Assembly (NCBI RefSeq): GCF_002216005.1 | Contig: NZ_NIQC01000004.1 | Coordinates: 53,782 to 117,781 of the forward strand | From: Natranaerobius trueperi | GTDB lineage: Bacteria; Bacillota; Natranaerobiia; Natranaerobiales; Natranaerobiaceae | Direction: 5' to 3' | Length of the DNA stretch: 64,000 bases | Shown: positions 49,287-58,676 of the stretch, one piece after another | How the letters are laid out: each line of letters begins with the position of its first letter | Numbering within the stretch: position 1 is the first letter of the stretch | Program-made: the position numbers and the translations under genes | The notes under the pieces: model-generated | What the model was told of the DNA's origin: nothing | Seen by the model: only the letters and a program-made list of their open reading frames with translations | Databases searched by the model: none

Positions 49287-49610
49287 TTAGAGGTTTTCTT
49301 CAATTTTTTTAATTAAATCTTCTTTAGGTAGATATCCAACAACTTGATCTTGTACTTCACCATCTTTTATTAATAAAATAGTTGGAATACTCATCACACT
49401 GTACTCACCTGCTGTATCAGTATTTTCATCTACGTTTACCTTACAAACTTTAACTTTCCCATCCATTTCTTCTGCAACATCTTCTATTACTGGAGCTACC
49501 ATTTTACAAGGTCCACACCACGGAGCCCAAAAATCAACTAATACAGGACCACCTGATTGAATAACTTCTTTTTTAAAATTATCATCTGTTAATTCTAATA
49601 CCTTAGACAT
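49287..49610 (-). CDS. trxA: Thioredoxin
   Basis: Thioredoxin reduces protein disulfides, including those of reductases. The 107-residue protein has the active site WAPWCGPCKM, the cis-Pro segment MSIPTILL and the VGYLPKEDLIKKI tail. It is monocistronic with its own terminator. It is the likely electron donor for NrdJ, but that is inference from the family. Confidence 0.96.
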   Translation of the reverse strand: MSKVLELTDDNFKKEVIQSGGPVLVDFWAPWCGPCKMVAPVIEDVAEEMDGKVKVCKVNVDENTDTAGEYSVMSIPTILLIKDGEVQDQVVGYLPKEDLIKKIEENL

Positions 49611-49735
49611 TAAGATTCCTCCTTTAATTTAATATAACTTCATACGTTCAACTGAGTTTTTATACGACTTAACACATTTGCAACATACCCTTGCGGGGTA
49701 TATAAATTGTAACTCTAAAAGTATTCTTTGTCAAA

Positions 49736-50356
49736 CTATAGATAAATTAAGCCTTTAAGAAGATAGCGCCCGCTACCAGAAGTTAAATTCTCAACATAAT
49801 TTATTAAATAATCCTGGCCTTCAGGTACTGCAATTACAAGGCGTACATTCTCTTTATATTCGATGTCTCTAAGAAACCAATCATCTCTTTCATCAATTTC
49901 ATTTTGTAGTTTACCAAGCTGAGGGTACTCTATTTCTATTTCATATTCTTGATATAAAGTTCTTTTAACTATTTTTGCTTTTTCTATACCTTCTTTTGCA
50001 CTGTGGCTATATGCTCTAACTAAGCCACCTGCACCTAATTTTATACCCCCAAAGTATCTAGTAACAACAACAGCAACATTTCTAATTCCTTGATTTTCTA
50101 TTACATCTAGCACTGGTTTCCCAGCTGTACCACTTGGTTCTCCATCATCACTTTGTCTTTTAAAGTCTGACTTAAGACCGACTCGAAAGGCAAAAACATT
50201 ATGTGTAGCATCACTATGTCTTTCTTTTATTTGGTTAATAAAGTCAAAAGCTTCAGTTTCTGTGCTTACCGGAGCAACATAGGAAATAAACCGGGATTTT
50301 TTTATAAAAATTTCTTTATCAGTTTGCTTTTGAACGGTTACATATTCTTTAACCAT
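49736..50356 (-). CDS. YigZ/IMPACT-family protein
   Basis: The 206-residue protein has an IMPACT N-terminal domain (KKSRFISYVAPVSTETEAFDFI, then DDGEPSGTAGKPVLDVI and VTRYFGGIKLGAGGLVRAYS) and a C-terminal ferredoxin-like domain. Relatives in eukaryotes modulate GCN2, and bacterial members have been linked to translation. The start is the ATG at 50356, shortly after GAGGTGGGGA; the longer frame begins inside it. It is divergent from the flavoprotein gene. The exact role is unknown. Confidence 0.88.
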   Translation of the reverse strand: MVKEYVTVQKQTDKEIFIKKSRFISYVAPVSTETEAFDFINQIKERHSDATHNVFAFRVGLKSDFKRQSDDGEPSGTAGKPVLDVIENQGIRNVAVVVTRYFGGIKLGAGGLVRAYSHSAKEGIEKAKIVKRTLYQEYEIEIEYPQLGKLQNEIDERDDWFLRDIEYKENVRLVIAVPEGQDYLINYVENLTSGSGRYLLKGLIYL

Positions 50357-50434
50357 GAAACTCCCCACCTCATTTCAAATCTACTTTTACTATAGATAGT
50401 ACTTCCATAAAAATATTATTTATCCTTTAATATA

Positions 50435-50464
50435 TTGGCGTTTTCTATACCATCAAAATATATT
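50435..50464 (+). promoter_or_regulatory. Possible promoter for the flavoprotein gene
   Basis: TTGGCG (50435-50440) and TATATT (50459-50464) are 18 bases apart in the AT-rich divergent gap. The match is fair only. Confidence 0.4.
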
Positions 50465-50487
50465 ATACTTAACTTGGAGGTGTTATA

Positions 50488-51063
50488 ATGAAATCTTTAA
50501 TTTTAATTGGAAGTCCAAGAAAACACGGTAATTCTGGAATTGTTGCTAATGAATTACAAGAAAAATTATCTGCTCATAAAAACAATATAGATTGTGAAAA
50601 AATTTGGGTTGCTGATCTAGACATTAGGCCTTGTACCGCTTGTGGGTATTGTGATAAGGTAGGTAAATGCATAATTAAAGATGAAATGCAACCTCTTTAT
50701 ACTAAGGTTGAAGAGGCCGATATTATTACTTTTATTTCACCCATCTATTTTGGTAGTATTACTGCTCAACTAAAAACCTTTATCGATCGTTTTCAACCTT
50801 TTTATGCATCTAAATTTCTTTTAAATAACCCTAAAATCAAGAAGGGTTCTAATAAAAATGTTTCATTAATTACAATCTCTGGAATGGATAGAGACTATTT
50901 CTTTAGAAATGCTCAAGAAATTATAAATATATTTTGTATGAATCTTAATGTTGATTTAGGTCCAACACTTCATTTAAAAAATATTGATTACGCTTCAGAG
51001 ATTACTGAAAAACCAGATCAATTAAATAAAGTTTCGGAGTTGGCACAACTTTTAATTCAATAG
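50488..51063 (+). CDS. Flavodoxin-fold iron-sulfur-type flavoprotein (NADPH-FMN reductase family)
   Basis: The 191-residue protein has the flavodoxin P-loop ILIGSPRKHGNSGIV for FMN phosphate and a cysteine cluster RPCTACGYCDKVGKCIIKDEM, which resembles the cluster of archaeal/clostridial iron-sulfur flavoproteins; whether it holds a 4Fe-4S cluster is not certain. ISPIYFGSITAQLKTFIDRF is the conserved second motif. Such proteins shuttle electrons or reduce quinones in anaerobes. It lies 46 bases ahead of the sigma factor but no shared function is evident. Confidence 0.85.
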   Translation: MKSLILIGSPRKHGNSGIVANELQEKLSAHKNNIDCEKIWVADLDIRPCTACGYCDKVGKCIIKDEMQPLYTKVEEADIITFISPIYFGSITAQLKTFIDRFQPFYASKFLLNNPKIKKGSNKNVSLITISGMDRDYFFRNAQEIINIFCMNLNVDLGPTLHLKNIDYASEITEKPDQLNKVSELAQLLIQ

Positions 51064-51109
51064 ATTCGTCTTTAAATAGTGCCGTTCCATCAAGAAAGGA
51101 TGACATATA

Positions 51110-51670
51110 TTGGATCTGTCAAAAGAACGTCTGGCAGAGTTAGCCACAAAAGCCATACATGATGAACAGGCCTTTGAAGAATTATATAATTACTTTTTCC
51201 CTAAAGTTTATTATTATATTCTACAACGTGTAAATAATAAGGCAATAGCCGAGGATTTAGTATCAAATATTTTTCTTAAAGCTTTAAGAAACCTTACATC
51301 TTTAAAAAATTCTAGAGACTTTCAGGGGTGGCTATTTTCTATAGCAAGAAATGCTCTGATCGATCATTACAGAAAAGCTGGCCGTAAAAAGGAAGAAGCT
51401 TCTGAGGCTGTCTCTGACGATAAAACAATCCTTTATGAAACACCCGAGGATCAACTCTTAATAAAGGAACATAATAATCAAATTTATCAAGCATTAGATA
51501 CTTTATCCCCTGAGCAAAGTGAAGTTGTGATATTAAGGTTTATGCATGAATTAAAACTAAAAGAGATAGCAAAGGTAATTGATAAAAGTGAAGGGGCAGT
51601 TAAAGGTCTCTTATATCGGGCATTAAAGAAACTATCTATACATTTTCAAGATAGGGAGGTGCAAAAATGA
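51110..51670 (+). CDS. ECF-type RNA polymerase sigma factor
   Basis: The 186-residue protein has sigma region 2 (AFEELYNYFFPKVYYYILQRVNNKAIAEDLVSNIFLKAL) and region 4 (LDTLSPEQSEVVILRFMHELKLKEIAKVIDKSEGAVKGLLYRALKKL). No region 3 domain is present, so it is an ECF sigma. The start is a TTG about nine bases after AAAGGA. It overlaps the next gene by four bases (ATGA), so they are coupled. The target promoter is unknown. Confidence 0.92.
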   Translation: MDLSKERLAELATKAIHDEQAFEELYNYFFPKVYYYILQRVNNKAIAEDLVSNIFLKALRNLTSLKNSRDFQGWLFSIARNALIDHYRKAGRKKEEASEAVSDDKTILYETPEDQLLIKEHNNQIYQALDTLSPEQSEVVILRFMHELKLKEIAKVIDKSEGAVKGLLYRALKKLSIHFQDREVQK

Positions 51671-52830
51671 GCTCCAAATATGAAAAATATCATAACAAAC
51701 AACAAGATACAGAAGAAATAGATAAACTTGAAAGAGAAATTAAAGAAGATTTAAAGCTAGGAGATGAGGAAGTAGATATAGCAAGACAGCTATTTAAAAT
51801 CTCTCCACCCTCTCCTGACCCTAAGTTTCAACAAGAATTAAAAATTAAGTTACTCCAAGAACATCGCTCTCTAAATAATAAGTCTAAAAAGAAACTCTTC
51901 AACTTGCCGTTAGGGGGGGGGTATTCTAGGGCCATAGGAGGTCTAGCAGCTGCTTTCTTAGCTGGTATCCTTATTTATAGTTTTTCTTTTGGATCTACAA
52001 CTGAAGAAACACCTCAATCTTTTGAAATATCTAAGGTTGAAGAAGAAACTGAAAATAATGCTAGAAATGAGGAGCAACCAACGTATTCGTCGGACGAATT
52101 AGACACTAAAACACAAGATAAAACTCTACCTGAAATAAAAGATGATTTTAATGAAGAAGAATCACAAGATGTTGAAACTGAAAATTCAGGTGAAGAACAA
52201 AAGAGCTATTCTGATATCTCACAAGCATCTTCTGATGAACCAAATATACTAAAAAGGTCTGAAAAAGATAATGATGACAAATTATCAAATTTTATCTCAA
52301 ACCTAGATAATAGATTACCAATTTACGATATAGATATAAACTATGTAAACGAAAACGAGTTAGAGAATACACTTAAAAATATAAAAGAATCCGAGGATTT
52401 AAATAAACACAAAGCTTTTGATTATGTTAATAATCTAGTACAGTACTATGAAAAAAACCATACTAGCCTTAACCCTATTTATATAGGTTCAGAAACAAAT
52501 GGCGAAACCAAGCTATTTCATTTTAAAATTAATTCAACATTAAAAAAAAATGAATACTCCCCTATAATCATTTATGATCAACAAGACTTTATTAAAATAA
52601 CATCTAAAGGTGAAATTACTAAAGCTCACCTGAATATATTAGAAGATATTTCATTTGTAGAAAAAAAAGATATCAAAACAGAAAAAGAACTTCTAGAAAA
52701 AACAAAATACTCTAATTATCAACCGAATTTAGGATATAAGCAGTCAGAAGATGTTTTTTTGGTCCCTGTGTTATTCAATTTCGAAAATGATTTAATTAAT
52801 ATCGAAAGTATGATATCTTTACTCCCTTAA
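51667..52830 (+). CDS. Putative membrane anti-sigma factor
   Basis: The 387-residue protein couples to the ECF sigma gene. Its N-terminal about 85 residues are charged and likely cytosolic; one transmembrane helix (IGGLAAAFLAGILIYSF, near residue 90-108) follows, and a Glu/Asp/Ser-rich extracytoplasmic domain of about 280 residues lacks a recognised fold. No zinc-binding HxxxCxxC motif is seen, so the class is uncertain. A run of nine G encodes Gly-Gly-Gly at residues about 82-84 and could be a slippage site. It ends at a perfect stem-loop. Confidence 0.72.
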   Translation: MSSKYEKYHNKQQDTEEIDKLEREIKEDLKLGDEEVDIARQLFKISPPSPDPKFQQELKIKLLQEHRSLNNKSKKKLFNLPLGGGYSRAIGGLAAAFLAGILIYSFSFGSTTEETPQSFEISKVEEETENNARNEEQPTYSSDELDTKTQDKTLPEIKDDFNEEESQDVETENSGEEQKSYSDISQASSDEPNILKRSEKDNDDKLSNFISNLDNRLPIYDIDINYVNENELENTLKNIKESEDLNKHKAFDYVNNLVQYYEKNHTSLNPIYIGSETNGETKLFHFKINSTLKKNEYSPIIIYDQQDFIKITSKGEITKAHLNILEDISFVEKKDIKTEKELLEKTKYSNYQPNLGYKQSEDVFLVPVLFNFENDLINIESMISLLP

Positions 52831-52870
52831 TAACAAAACCCTGCTATATTAGTAACAGGGTTTTGTTATT
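52829..52870. terminator. Terminator after the anti-sigma gene
   Basis: AATAACAAAACCCTG and CAGGGTTTTGTTATT form a perfect 15-base-pair stem, usable on both strands. Confidence 0.88.
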
Positions 52871-53011
52871 AATTAGTTGCTTTTAGAAAATCTTCTACCT
52901 CTTTAACACATACAAGGATATTGCCTCAATATTTTTATAAGTACACCCATAAATACATGCTCCACATTCAACACATCTGGTATATTCGATAGTATTATTT
53001 GATCCTTCCAA
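52869..53011 (-). pseudogene. Remnant of a 4Fe-4S ferredoxin-domain protein
   Basis: The 344-base gap after the terminator holds, on the minus strand, the segment YTRCVECGACIYGCTYKNIEAI, a ferredoxin-like CxxCxxCxxxC motif. A frameshift then leads to LVCVKEVEDFLKATN and a stop at 52869. No start with a ribosome binding site is seen, so it is a fragment. A small hairpin (TCTGGC/GCCAGA, 53081-53102) and the nrdD terminator fill the rest of the gap. Confidence 0.55.
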
Positions 53012-53110
53012 GGTTCATATTTTTAAACATGAGTAAGGGTATGTATGGTGTTTTTTTATAAATATTAACTTAACAATTGTCTGGCTAAGTGATACGCCAG
53101 ATTATTATCA

Positions 53111-53155
53111 AAAAGTGCACAGCTAATGTTAATTTTATATTAGCTGTGCACTTTT
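53111..53155 (-). terminator. Terminator after nrdD
   Basis: AAAAGTGCACAGCTAAT and ATTAGCTGTGCACTTTT form a perfect 17-base-pair stem ahead of the nrdD stop, with T-rich tail on the minus strand. Confidence 0.85.
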
Positions 53156-53174
53156 CTTTACTTAATCCCTTTAT

Positions 53175-55370
53175 TTAGCTTTTAAATCCTTTTAGGTGGC
53201 TGACTCTGTTTATACATTCTTGGAACTTTCCATGATTAAATCCAGAAGTTTTTCCTTCACCAGTTTCCTCAGGTACTTCTTCTAATACTCCTAAGTACCC
53301 AGTAACTCTTCTTACTCTTTGTATCCTCAGTGAACCACAAACAGGACAAGTTTCATCATCTATTACTCCGTTGTTACCACAATGCAAACATTGATCTACA
53401 GGAAAATTAACAGAGAAATAACCACAATCATTATCTATAGAGGCGTTTACCAACTGTTCGAAAGCATCAATGTTACCTTTTGGAGCTGCATCTAATTCTA
53501 CATAGTTTATGTGTCCAGCAGGAGTATATTTATTAAATGCTGACTCTTTTCTAATTTTCTCTGATGCACCTATTGAATATTCGACTGGTATATGGAATGA
53601 ATTAGAATACCAATCTTTGTCAGTCACGCCTTCAATTTCGCCAAATCTCTCCCTATCAAGCTCAGTAAAACGACCTGATAGACCTTCTGCTGGTGTAGCC
53701 ACAAGTGAATAATTCAGGTTATATTCCTTAGAAGCTTCTTTACATAAACCATCCATATATTTGATTATCTCTAGACCTAAATCAAAAGATTCTTCTGATT
53801 CACCATGATGCTTACCAGTAAGCACCTTTAGAGCTTCTGCTAGTCCAATAAAACCTATTGATAATGTTCCATGTTTCAATGCTTCTTCAAGGGTATCTTC
53901 AGAACTTAATTTATCACTATCTAGATATAAACTTTGACCCATTAAAAATGGAAACTCTTTAACTTTTTTGTTCTTTTGAATTTTAAATCTATCGTAAAGT
54001 TGTTCAACTACTAGTTGAACTGTTTCTTTTAACTGACTATAGAAGGAATCTATCTCTCTTGTTTCTAAAGCTACTCTTGGTAAGTTTATAGAAGTAAAAG
54101 ATAAGTTTCCTCTACCTTCAGTAACTTCTTCTCCCCGTCTATTAGAAATCACTCTAGTCCTACACCCCATATAAGCTACTACTTGTGGATCTTCTTCTCT
54201 ATAATAAAATGGTGCGTTATAGGATGCATCTTGGTTAGAATAATTAGGAAATAATCTCTCGCATGATACTTCATGAGCAAGGCGACGCAAATCATAGTTA
54301 GGATCTTCAGGTTGTTTATTAACACCTTGTGCAAGAGAAAAGATTAGGTTTGGAAATATCGGGGTTTCTCCCTTACCTAAACCTTTTTTATACACTTTTA
54401 ATAGCATTTCAGTTACTAGTCGCCCTTCAGGGGTTGTATCTAAGCCAAAATTGATAGAAGTAAAAGGTACTTGAGCACCTGCCCGGCTATGCATAGTATT
54501 CAAGTTAAACACAAAAATTTGCATTGCTTGGTAGGTTCTTTTACGCACCTGCTTCCACGCTTTCTCTTCAAGATTTTCCTCTACCCCATATTCAACTAAT
54601 TCTTTTTTAACCTTATCAAGAGTTACTCTCACATAAGGAGCTAATGATGAATCAAAAGTAGCAAAAGATTGCCCCCCATGATGATCATTTTGGTTAGATT
54701 GAAAAATTATACAACTAAGAGATGCTGCCGACTCTATAGAATTAGGTGTAGTAATCCAACCATGACCTGTATTAAAACCTTTTTCCAACAATCTATCTAA
54801 TGGAATCTGTAAACAAGTAGTTGTTCCAATAGCTGCAAAATCTGCATCATGGACATGAATATACCCTTCTCTATGGGCATGTGCATGTTCTTCTTTAGCA
54901 AAGTGGTTAAAATATACTTCTTTCATCGCTTCTGATCCACCCTTTAACATTTTTCCCATAGGTGCATCACCATTAACATTTGCGTTTTCTTGATCTTTAG
55001 TCTCTAAGACATTTATTAACTCTTTCATTAACTTCGTATCAGCTTCTCTAATTCTATCTCGATCATTACGATAGATAACATAAGATCGTGCTACTTCATA
55101 ATGTCCAGCTTCCATAAGAGTGTTTTCAACTTCTCTTTGTACTCTTGGAACTGTAGGCTTGTCTACTCCCTTTTCCGCTAGCTTATTAAGCACACGGTAT
55201 GTAAGTGACAAAGCCAGTGAATGGTTGTCCTTATCTACAGCTGAGAAAGCTTTTTTTATTGCATGTGTTATTTTAGAAGGGTCAAAAGGTTGTTCTCTTC
55301 CATCCCTTTTAACTACTTTAGATGGCATTTTAGAAGGTTCTGTCACCAAGGCCACATCTTTCTTTTCCAT
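53175..55370 (-). CDS. nrdD: Anaerobic ribonucleoside-triphosphate reductase (class III)
   Basis: NrdD is a glycyl-radical enzyme that reduces ribonucleotides without oxygen. The 731-residue protein has an N-terminal ATP cone (VVKRDGREQPFDPSKITHAIKKAF), the core, a C-terminal zinc site (CLHCGNNGVIDDETCPVCGS) and the glycyl-radical motif RRVTGYLG. It is separated from nrdG by a 125-base gap. It needs the activator NrdG, and no oxygen-dependent class I reductase is in the window. Confidence 0.96.
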   Translation of the reverse strand: MEKKDVALVTEPSKMPSKVVKRDGREQPFDPSKITHAIKKAFSAVDKDNHSLALSLTYRVLNKLAEKGVDKPTVPRVQREVENTLMEAGHYEVARSYVIYRNDRDRIREADTKLMKELINVLETKDQENANVNGDAPMGKMLKGGSEAMKEVYFNHFAKEEHAHAHREGYIHVHDADFAAIGTTTCLQIPLDRLLEKGFNTGHGWITTPNSIESAASLSCIIFQSNQNDHHGGQSFATFDSSLAPYVRVTLDKVKKELVEYGVEENLEEKAWKQVRKRTYQAMQIFVFNLNTMHSRAGAQVPFTSINFGLDTTPEGRLVTEMLLKVYKKGLGKGETPIFPNLIFSLAQGVNKQPEDPNYDLRRLAHEVSCERLFPNYSNQDASYNAPFYYREEDPQVVAYMGCRTRVISNRRGEEVTEGRGNLSFTSINLPRVALETREIDSFYSQLKETVQLVVEQLYDRFKIQKNKKVKEFPFLMGQSLYLDSDKLSSEDTLEEALKHGTLSIGFIGLAEALKVLTGKHHGESEESFDLGLEIIKYMDGLCKEASKEYNLNYSLVATPAEGLSGRFTELDRERFGEIEGVTDKDWYSNSFHIPVEYSIGASEKIRKESAFNKYTPAGHINYVELDAAPKGNIDAFEQLVNASIDNDCGYFSVNFPVDQCLHCGNNGVIDDETCPVCGSLRIQRVRRVTGYLGVLEEVPEETGEGKTSGFNHGKFQECINRVSHLKGFKS

Positions 55371-55495
55371 AATTACACCTCTCCCTATATATAATTATAA
55401 TTAAATTATATAATTTTCTTGATACTGAATAATTGTACCATAATGAAATCACACTTTCTCTTTTCAAAAAACCTTCAAACTTTTGTCTCATTAAT

Positions 55496-56017
55496 TCATT
55501 TCATACTTTCATAATATTTCTTCATTATTACGGCTTGATTTTCTTCTATACTCTTCTTGACATCTAAAATCCGTTGATTGCGGGATCCTCTATAGTTTAA
55601 GTTCCTATCCTTCTGTTTTTGTAAAAAAGGACCATCGATCAAAATGTCTATCTCATAGAGGAGTTTTTTCCTAGCTCCATCTTTAATTAATTCTTCAAAA
55701 TAAAATCCAGAATATGCTACTAATGTATACTGCTTTTCTTTTAATTTTTTAGCTAGTTCATAAAAACTATTTGGTTGAAAAAAAGCGTCCCCTCCGGTAA
55801 AGGCTACTATATTAGATAATGGATATTTTTCTATATCTATTAATAAATCTTTTACTTTCCACTCACGGCCACCATTAAAATCATGAGTCTCTGGATTATG
55901 ACAACCAGGACAATTATGCTTACAACCTTGAGCAAAAATAACATAACTTATACCACCCGGTGCATTAACTACACATTCAGGTATAACTCCTGCAACCCTG
56001 ATTGTTTCGTTCAACAT
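55496..56017 (-). CDS. nrdG: Anaerobic ribonucleoside-triphosphate reductase activating protein
   Basis: NrdG is a radical-SAM enzyme that makes the glycyl radical on NrdD. The 173-residue protein has the cluster motif GCKHNCPGCHNPETHDF (CxxxCxxC) and a downstream FTGGDAFFQPN. GGGAGG precedes the ATG. It lies upstream of nrdD in the same orientation. Repeated GTACAA motifs lie upstream of it and one upstream of nrdD. Confidence 0.95.
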   Translation of the reverse strand: MLNETIRVAGVIPECVVNAPGGISYVIFAQGCKHNCPGCHNPETHDFNGGREWKVKDLLIDIEKYPLSNIVAFTGGDAFFQPNSFYELAKKLKEKQYTLVAYSGFYFEELIKDGARKKLLYEIDILIDGPFLQKQKDRNLNYRGSRNQRILDVKKSIEENQAVIMKKYYESMK

Positions 56018-56227
56018 TTTAAAGACCTCCCGTATCTATATTCAAAAAACCGTACAATGTATTTTAACAAAATAATGTACAAACCTTAACACTTTCTTAA
56101 CTTTTTATTAATTTTTCCATATAACTGCTGTACAAGCATAAGTCTAAGTTATATAAACTCACTCACAGTGTGAAAGACCAATACTTTATTATAAAGGCAG
56201 AAGACAGGTGTTGATATTATCAAACAT

Positions 56228-56272
56228 AAAAAATCCCCTTTAGGCGATCTATAATCTTCCTAAAGGGGTACG
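56228..56272 (-). terminator. Terminator after the rib operon
   Basis: CCCCTTTAGG (56235-56244) and CCTAAAGGGG (56259-56268) form a perfect stem followed on the minus strand by TTTTTT. It lies just after the ribH stop. Confidence 0.88.
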
Positions 56273-56274
56273 AT

Positions 56275-56745
56275 TTATTTAGATAACTGATTATACAGGT
56301 TTGCCATTTCAATTGCAGAGTTTGCAGCTTCATACCCTTTGTTACCAGCTTTTGTCCCAGCACGTTCAATAGCCTGTTCAATCGTATCTGTTGTTAAGAT
56401 ACCAAAAATAACTGGTGTAGAACTTTCTATACCAACTTTTGCTACCCCTTTACTCACTTCACTTGAAACATAATCAAAGTGGGGAGTATCACCTCTAATT
56501 ACTGCACCTAATGAGATCACCGCATCATATTTCCCTGACTCTACAGTTTTTTTAGTTGCTCCTGGAATTTCAAAGCTACCAGGTACCCAAATCACCTCTA
56601 TATTATCTTCGCTTCCGCCATGTCTTTTAATAGAATCAAGAGCTCCCCCTAAAAGTTTGTTTGTTATTAATTCATTGAACCTTGAAACTACAATACCAAA
56701 CTTCAAACCTTCTGCTAGTAGTTGACCTTCATAAGTTTTAACCAT
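56275..56745 (-). CDS. ribH: 6,7-dimethyl-8-ribityllumazine synthase
   Basis: RibH condenses the ribulose-derived four-carbon unit with the pyrimidine to make lumazine, the last step before riboflavin synthase. The 156-residue protein shows [42 protein letters not shown] and the C-terminal [15 protein letters not shown] start at the ATG at 56745, nine bases after GGAGG; the ATG at 56754 is inside that site. It is the last gene of ribD-ribE-ribBA-ribH. Confidence 0.97.
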   Translation of the reverse strand: MVKTYEGQLLAEGLKFGIVVSRFNELITNKLLGGALDSIKRHGGSEDNIEVIWVPGSFEIPGATKKTVESGKYDAVISLGAVIRGDTPHFDYVSSEVSKGVAKVGIESSTPVIFGILTTDTIEQAIERAGTKAGNKGYEAANSAIEMANLYNQLSK

Positions 56746-56746
56746 A

Positions 56747-57967
56747 TTAATCATCCTCCCTATTTTCTTTAATTTCTAACATATGACCTAACTTTTCTTG
56801 CTTGGTTTTTAAGTAACACTCATTATGAGGGTTTACTTCAGGCTCTAAGGACATTCTTTTTTCTACTTCTAGTCCATATCCTTTCAACCCAATGATTTTT
56901 TTAGGATTATTTGTTAATAAGCTTATCTTCTTGAGTCCTAGTTCTTTAAGCATTTGTGCCCCTATACCATAATCTCTTAGATCTGCTGGAAAACCTAATA
57001 ACTCATTTGCCTCTACTGTATCTTTTCCTTGATCCTGAAGTTCATAAGCCTTTAATTTATTAGCAAGTCCTATACCTCGTCCTTCTTGACGCATGTATAG
57101 AACAACCCCTACACCTTCTTCTTCTATTTTTCTTAAAGCTGTTGCTAATTGATCACCACAATCACAACGCATTGACCCTAATACATCCCCTGTAAGACAT
57201 TCAGAATGTACTCTTACAATAACAGGTTCATCTGTTTTATGAAGATCACCTTTAACAATCGCTAAATGATGTTCTCTAGTAACCGTGTCTTGATATAATT
57301 TACCTTTGAATTGTCCATATCTTGATGGTAAATTTACATCTGCAACTTTTTCAACTAACTTTTCTGATTGTCTTCTGTATGATATCAAATCTGCAATAGA
57401 GATAATTTTTAGATCGTGTTCCTGTGCAAATTCTTCTAATTCAGGTAATCTAGCCATAGTTCCGTCATCTGACATAATCTCACATATTACACCTGCTGGA
57501 TATGATCCAGATAGGTATGCTAAATCTATAGCAGCTTCAGTATGACCAGCACGTTTTAAAACACCACCAGACTTAGCGGCTAAAGGAAAAATATGGCCAG
57601 GACGTGTTAAGTCCTCTGGTCTCGTATTAGGGTCTATTAATTTAGATATAGTTAGGGATCTCTCATATGCCGAAATTCCTGTATGACACTCTTTAGCATC
57701 AACTGATACTGTAAAAGCTGTACCCATATCATCTGTATTATTTTCTACCATTAAGGGAATTTCTAGTTCATCAATTCTTTCATTTTTCATTGGCATACAT
57801 ATTAATCCTCGACCGTATTTAGCCATAAAATTAACTGCTTCCGGTGTAGCTTTATCTGCCGGGATTACAAGATCACCTTCATTTTCCCTATCTTCATCAT
57901 CTACAACTATTACCATCTTTCCATTCTTCAAATCTTCTAAAGCTTCATGAATTGTATTTAAAGCCAT
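56747..57967 (-). CDS. ribBA: Bifunctional DHBP synthase / GTP cyclohydrolase II
   Basis: This fused enzyme makes both riboflavin precursors. The N-terminal half is DHBP synthase ([17 protein letters not shown], then GRGLICMPM and [12 protein letters not shown]). The C-terminal half is GTP cyclohydrolase II with zinc Cys in [20 protein letters not shown] and the RQEGRGIGL motif. The length of 406 residues is normal for the fusion. GGGAGG precedes the ATG. It is downstream of ribE. Confidence 0.97.
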   Translation of the reverse strand: MALNTIHEALEDLKNGKMVIVVDDEDRENEGDLVIPADKATPEAVNFMAKYGRGLICMPMKNERIDELEIPLMVENNTDDMGTAFTVSVDAKECHTGISAYERSLTISKLIDPNTRPEDLTRPGHIFPLAAKSGGVLKRAGHTEAAIDLAYLSGSYPAGVICEIMSDDGTMARLPELEEFAQEHDLKIISIADLISYRRQSEKLVEKVADVNLPSRYGQFKGKLYQDTVTREHHLAIVKGDLHKTDEPVIVRVHSECLTGDVLGSMRCDCGDQLATALRKIEEEGVGVVLYMRQEGRGIGLANKLKAYELQDQGKDTVEANELLGFPADLRDYGIGAQMLKELGLKKISLLTNNPKKIIGLKGYGLEVEKRMSLEPEVNPHNECYLKTKQEKLGHMLEIKENREDD

Positions 57968-57986
57968 ATTTATTCCTCCCTAATAT

Positions 57987-58676
57987 TTAATAACCTAACT
58001 CTCGTAATCTACTCATATCTAGTTGAGGAGAGACTCTTGTAGAAACTTCATCGTTATTAGGTTCTTTGTTATCATCTTTGCCTATTAACATTTTTTCTAC
58101 ATATTTACCAATAATGTCAGTTTCAACATTTACATAATCGCCTTTATCTTTAACTGCTAACACAGTGTTTTCTTTAGAATGTGGTATAATACTAACTGAA
58201 AAGTCACTTCCGCTACAATTAACAACTGTTAAACTTATACCATCTACAGCTATAGAACCTTTCTCGATAATATATTTATCAATATTAGACTCTACTTGCT
58301 CTACTATCTGAAAGCTAAAAACCTCCGCATTACCTTCCATTTTTCGTCCAACAATCTTAGCTAACCCATCAACATGGCCAGATACGATATGACCACCTAA
58401 TCGATCAGCAAGTCTCATAGCTCGTTCTAAATTAACAGGCGTATTTGGTTTAGCATAACGTAAATTACTTCTACGAATAGTTTCTGGCATTACATCAGCT
58501 ACAAAGAAATCTTTTCCTACTCTAGTTACAGTTAGACACACTCCATTTGTTGAGATACTGTCTCCTAGCTTAACATCGTCTAAGATAATATTTGCAGATA
58601 TTGTAAGTTTAATTGAGTCTTTTTCCTGAGATACAGACTTTATTTTCCCTACTTCTTCAACTATGCCTGTAAACAT
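57987..58676 (-). CDS. ribE: Riboflavin synthase, alpha subunit
   Basis: This enzyme dismutates two lumazines to riboflavin. The 229-residue protein has the two lumazine-binding barrels, beginning MFTGIVEEVGKI and a second with HIVSGHVDGLAKI, plus GISLTVVN. Its ATG directly follows the ribD stop without any gap, which suggests coupling. A charged 35-residue C-terminal tail follows the second barrel. It precedes ribBA. Confidence 0.96.
   Translation of the reverse strand: MFTGIVEEVGKIKSVSQEKDSIKLTISANIILDDVKLGDSISTNGVCLTVTRVGKDFFVADVMPETIRRSNLRYAKPNTPVNLERAMRLADRLGGHIVSGHVDGLAKIVGRKMEGNAEVFSFQIVEQVESNIDKYIIEKGSIAVDGISLTVVNCSGSDFSVSIIPHSKENTVLAVKDKGDYVNVETDIIGKYVEKMLIGKDDNKEPNNDEVSTRVSPQLDMSRLRELGY

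Noticed and set aside
56018..56274. NrdR box upstream of nrdG
   Set aside because: No match to the ACACWATATATWGTGT-type palindrome; only GTACAA repeats were found and are reported separately.
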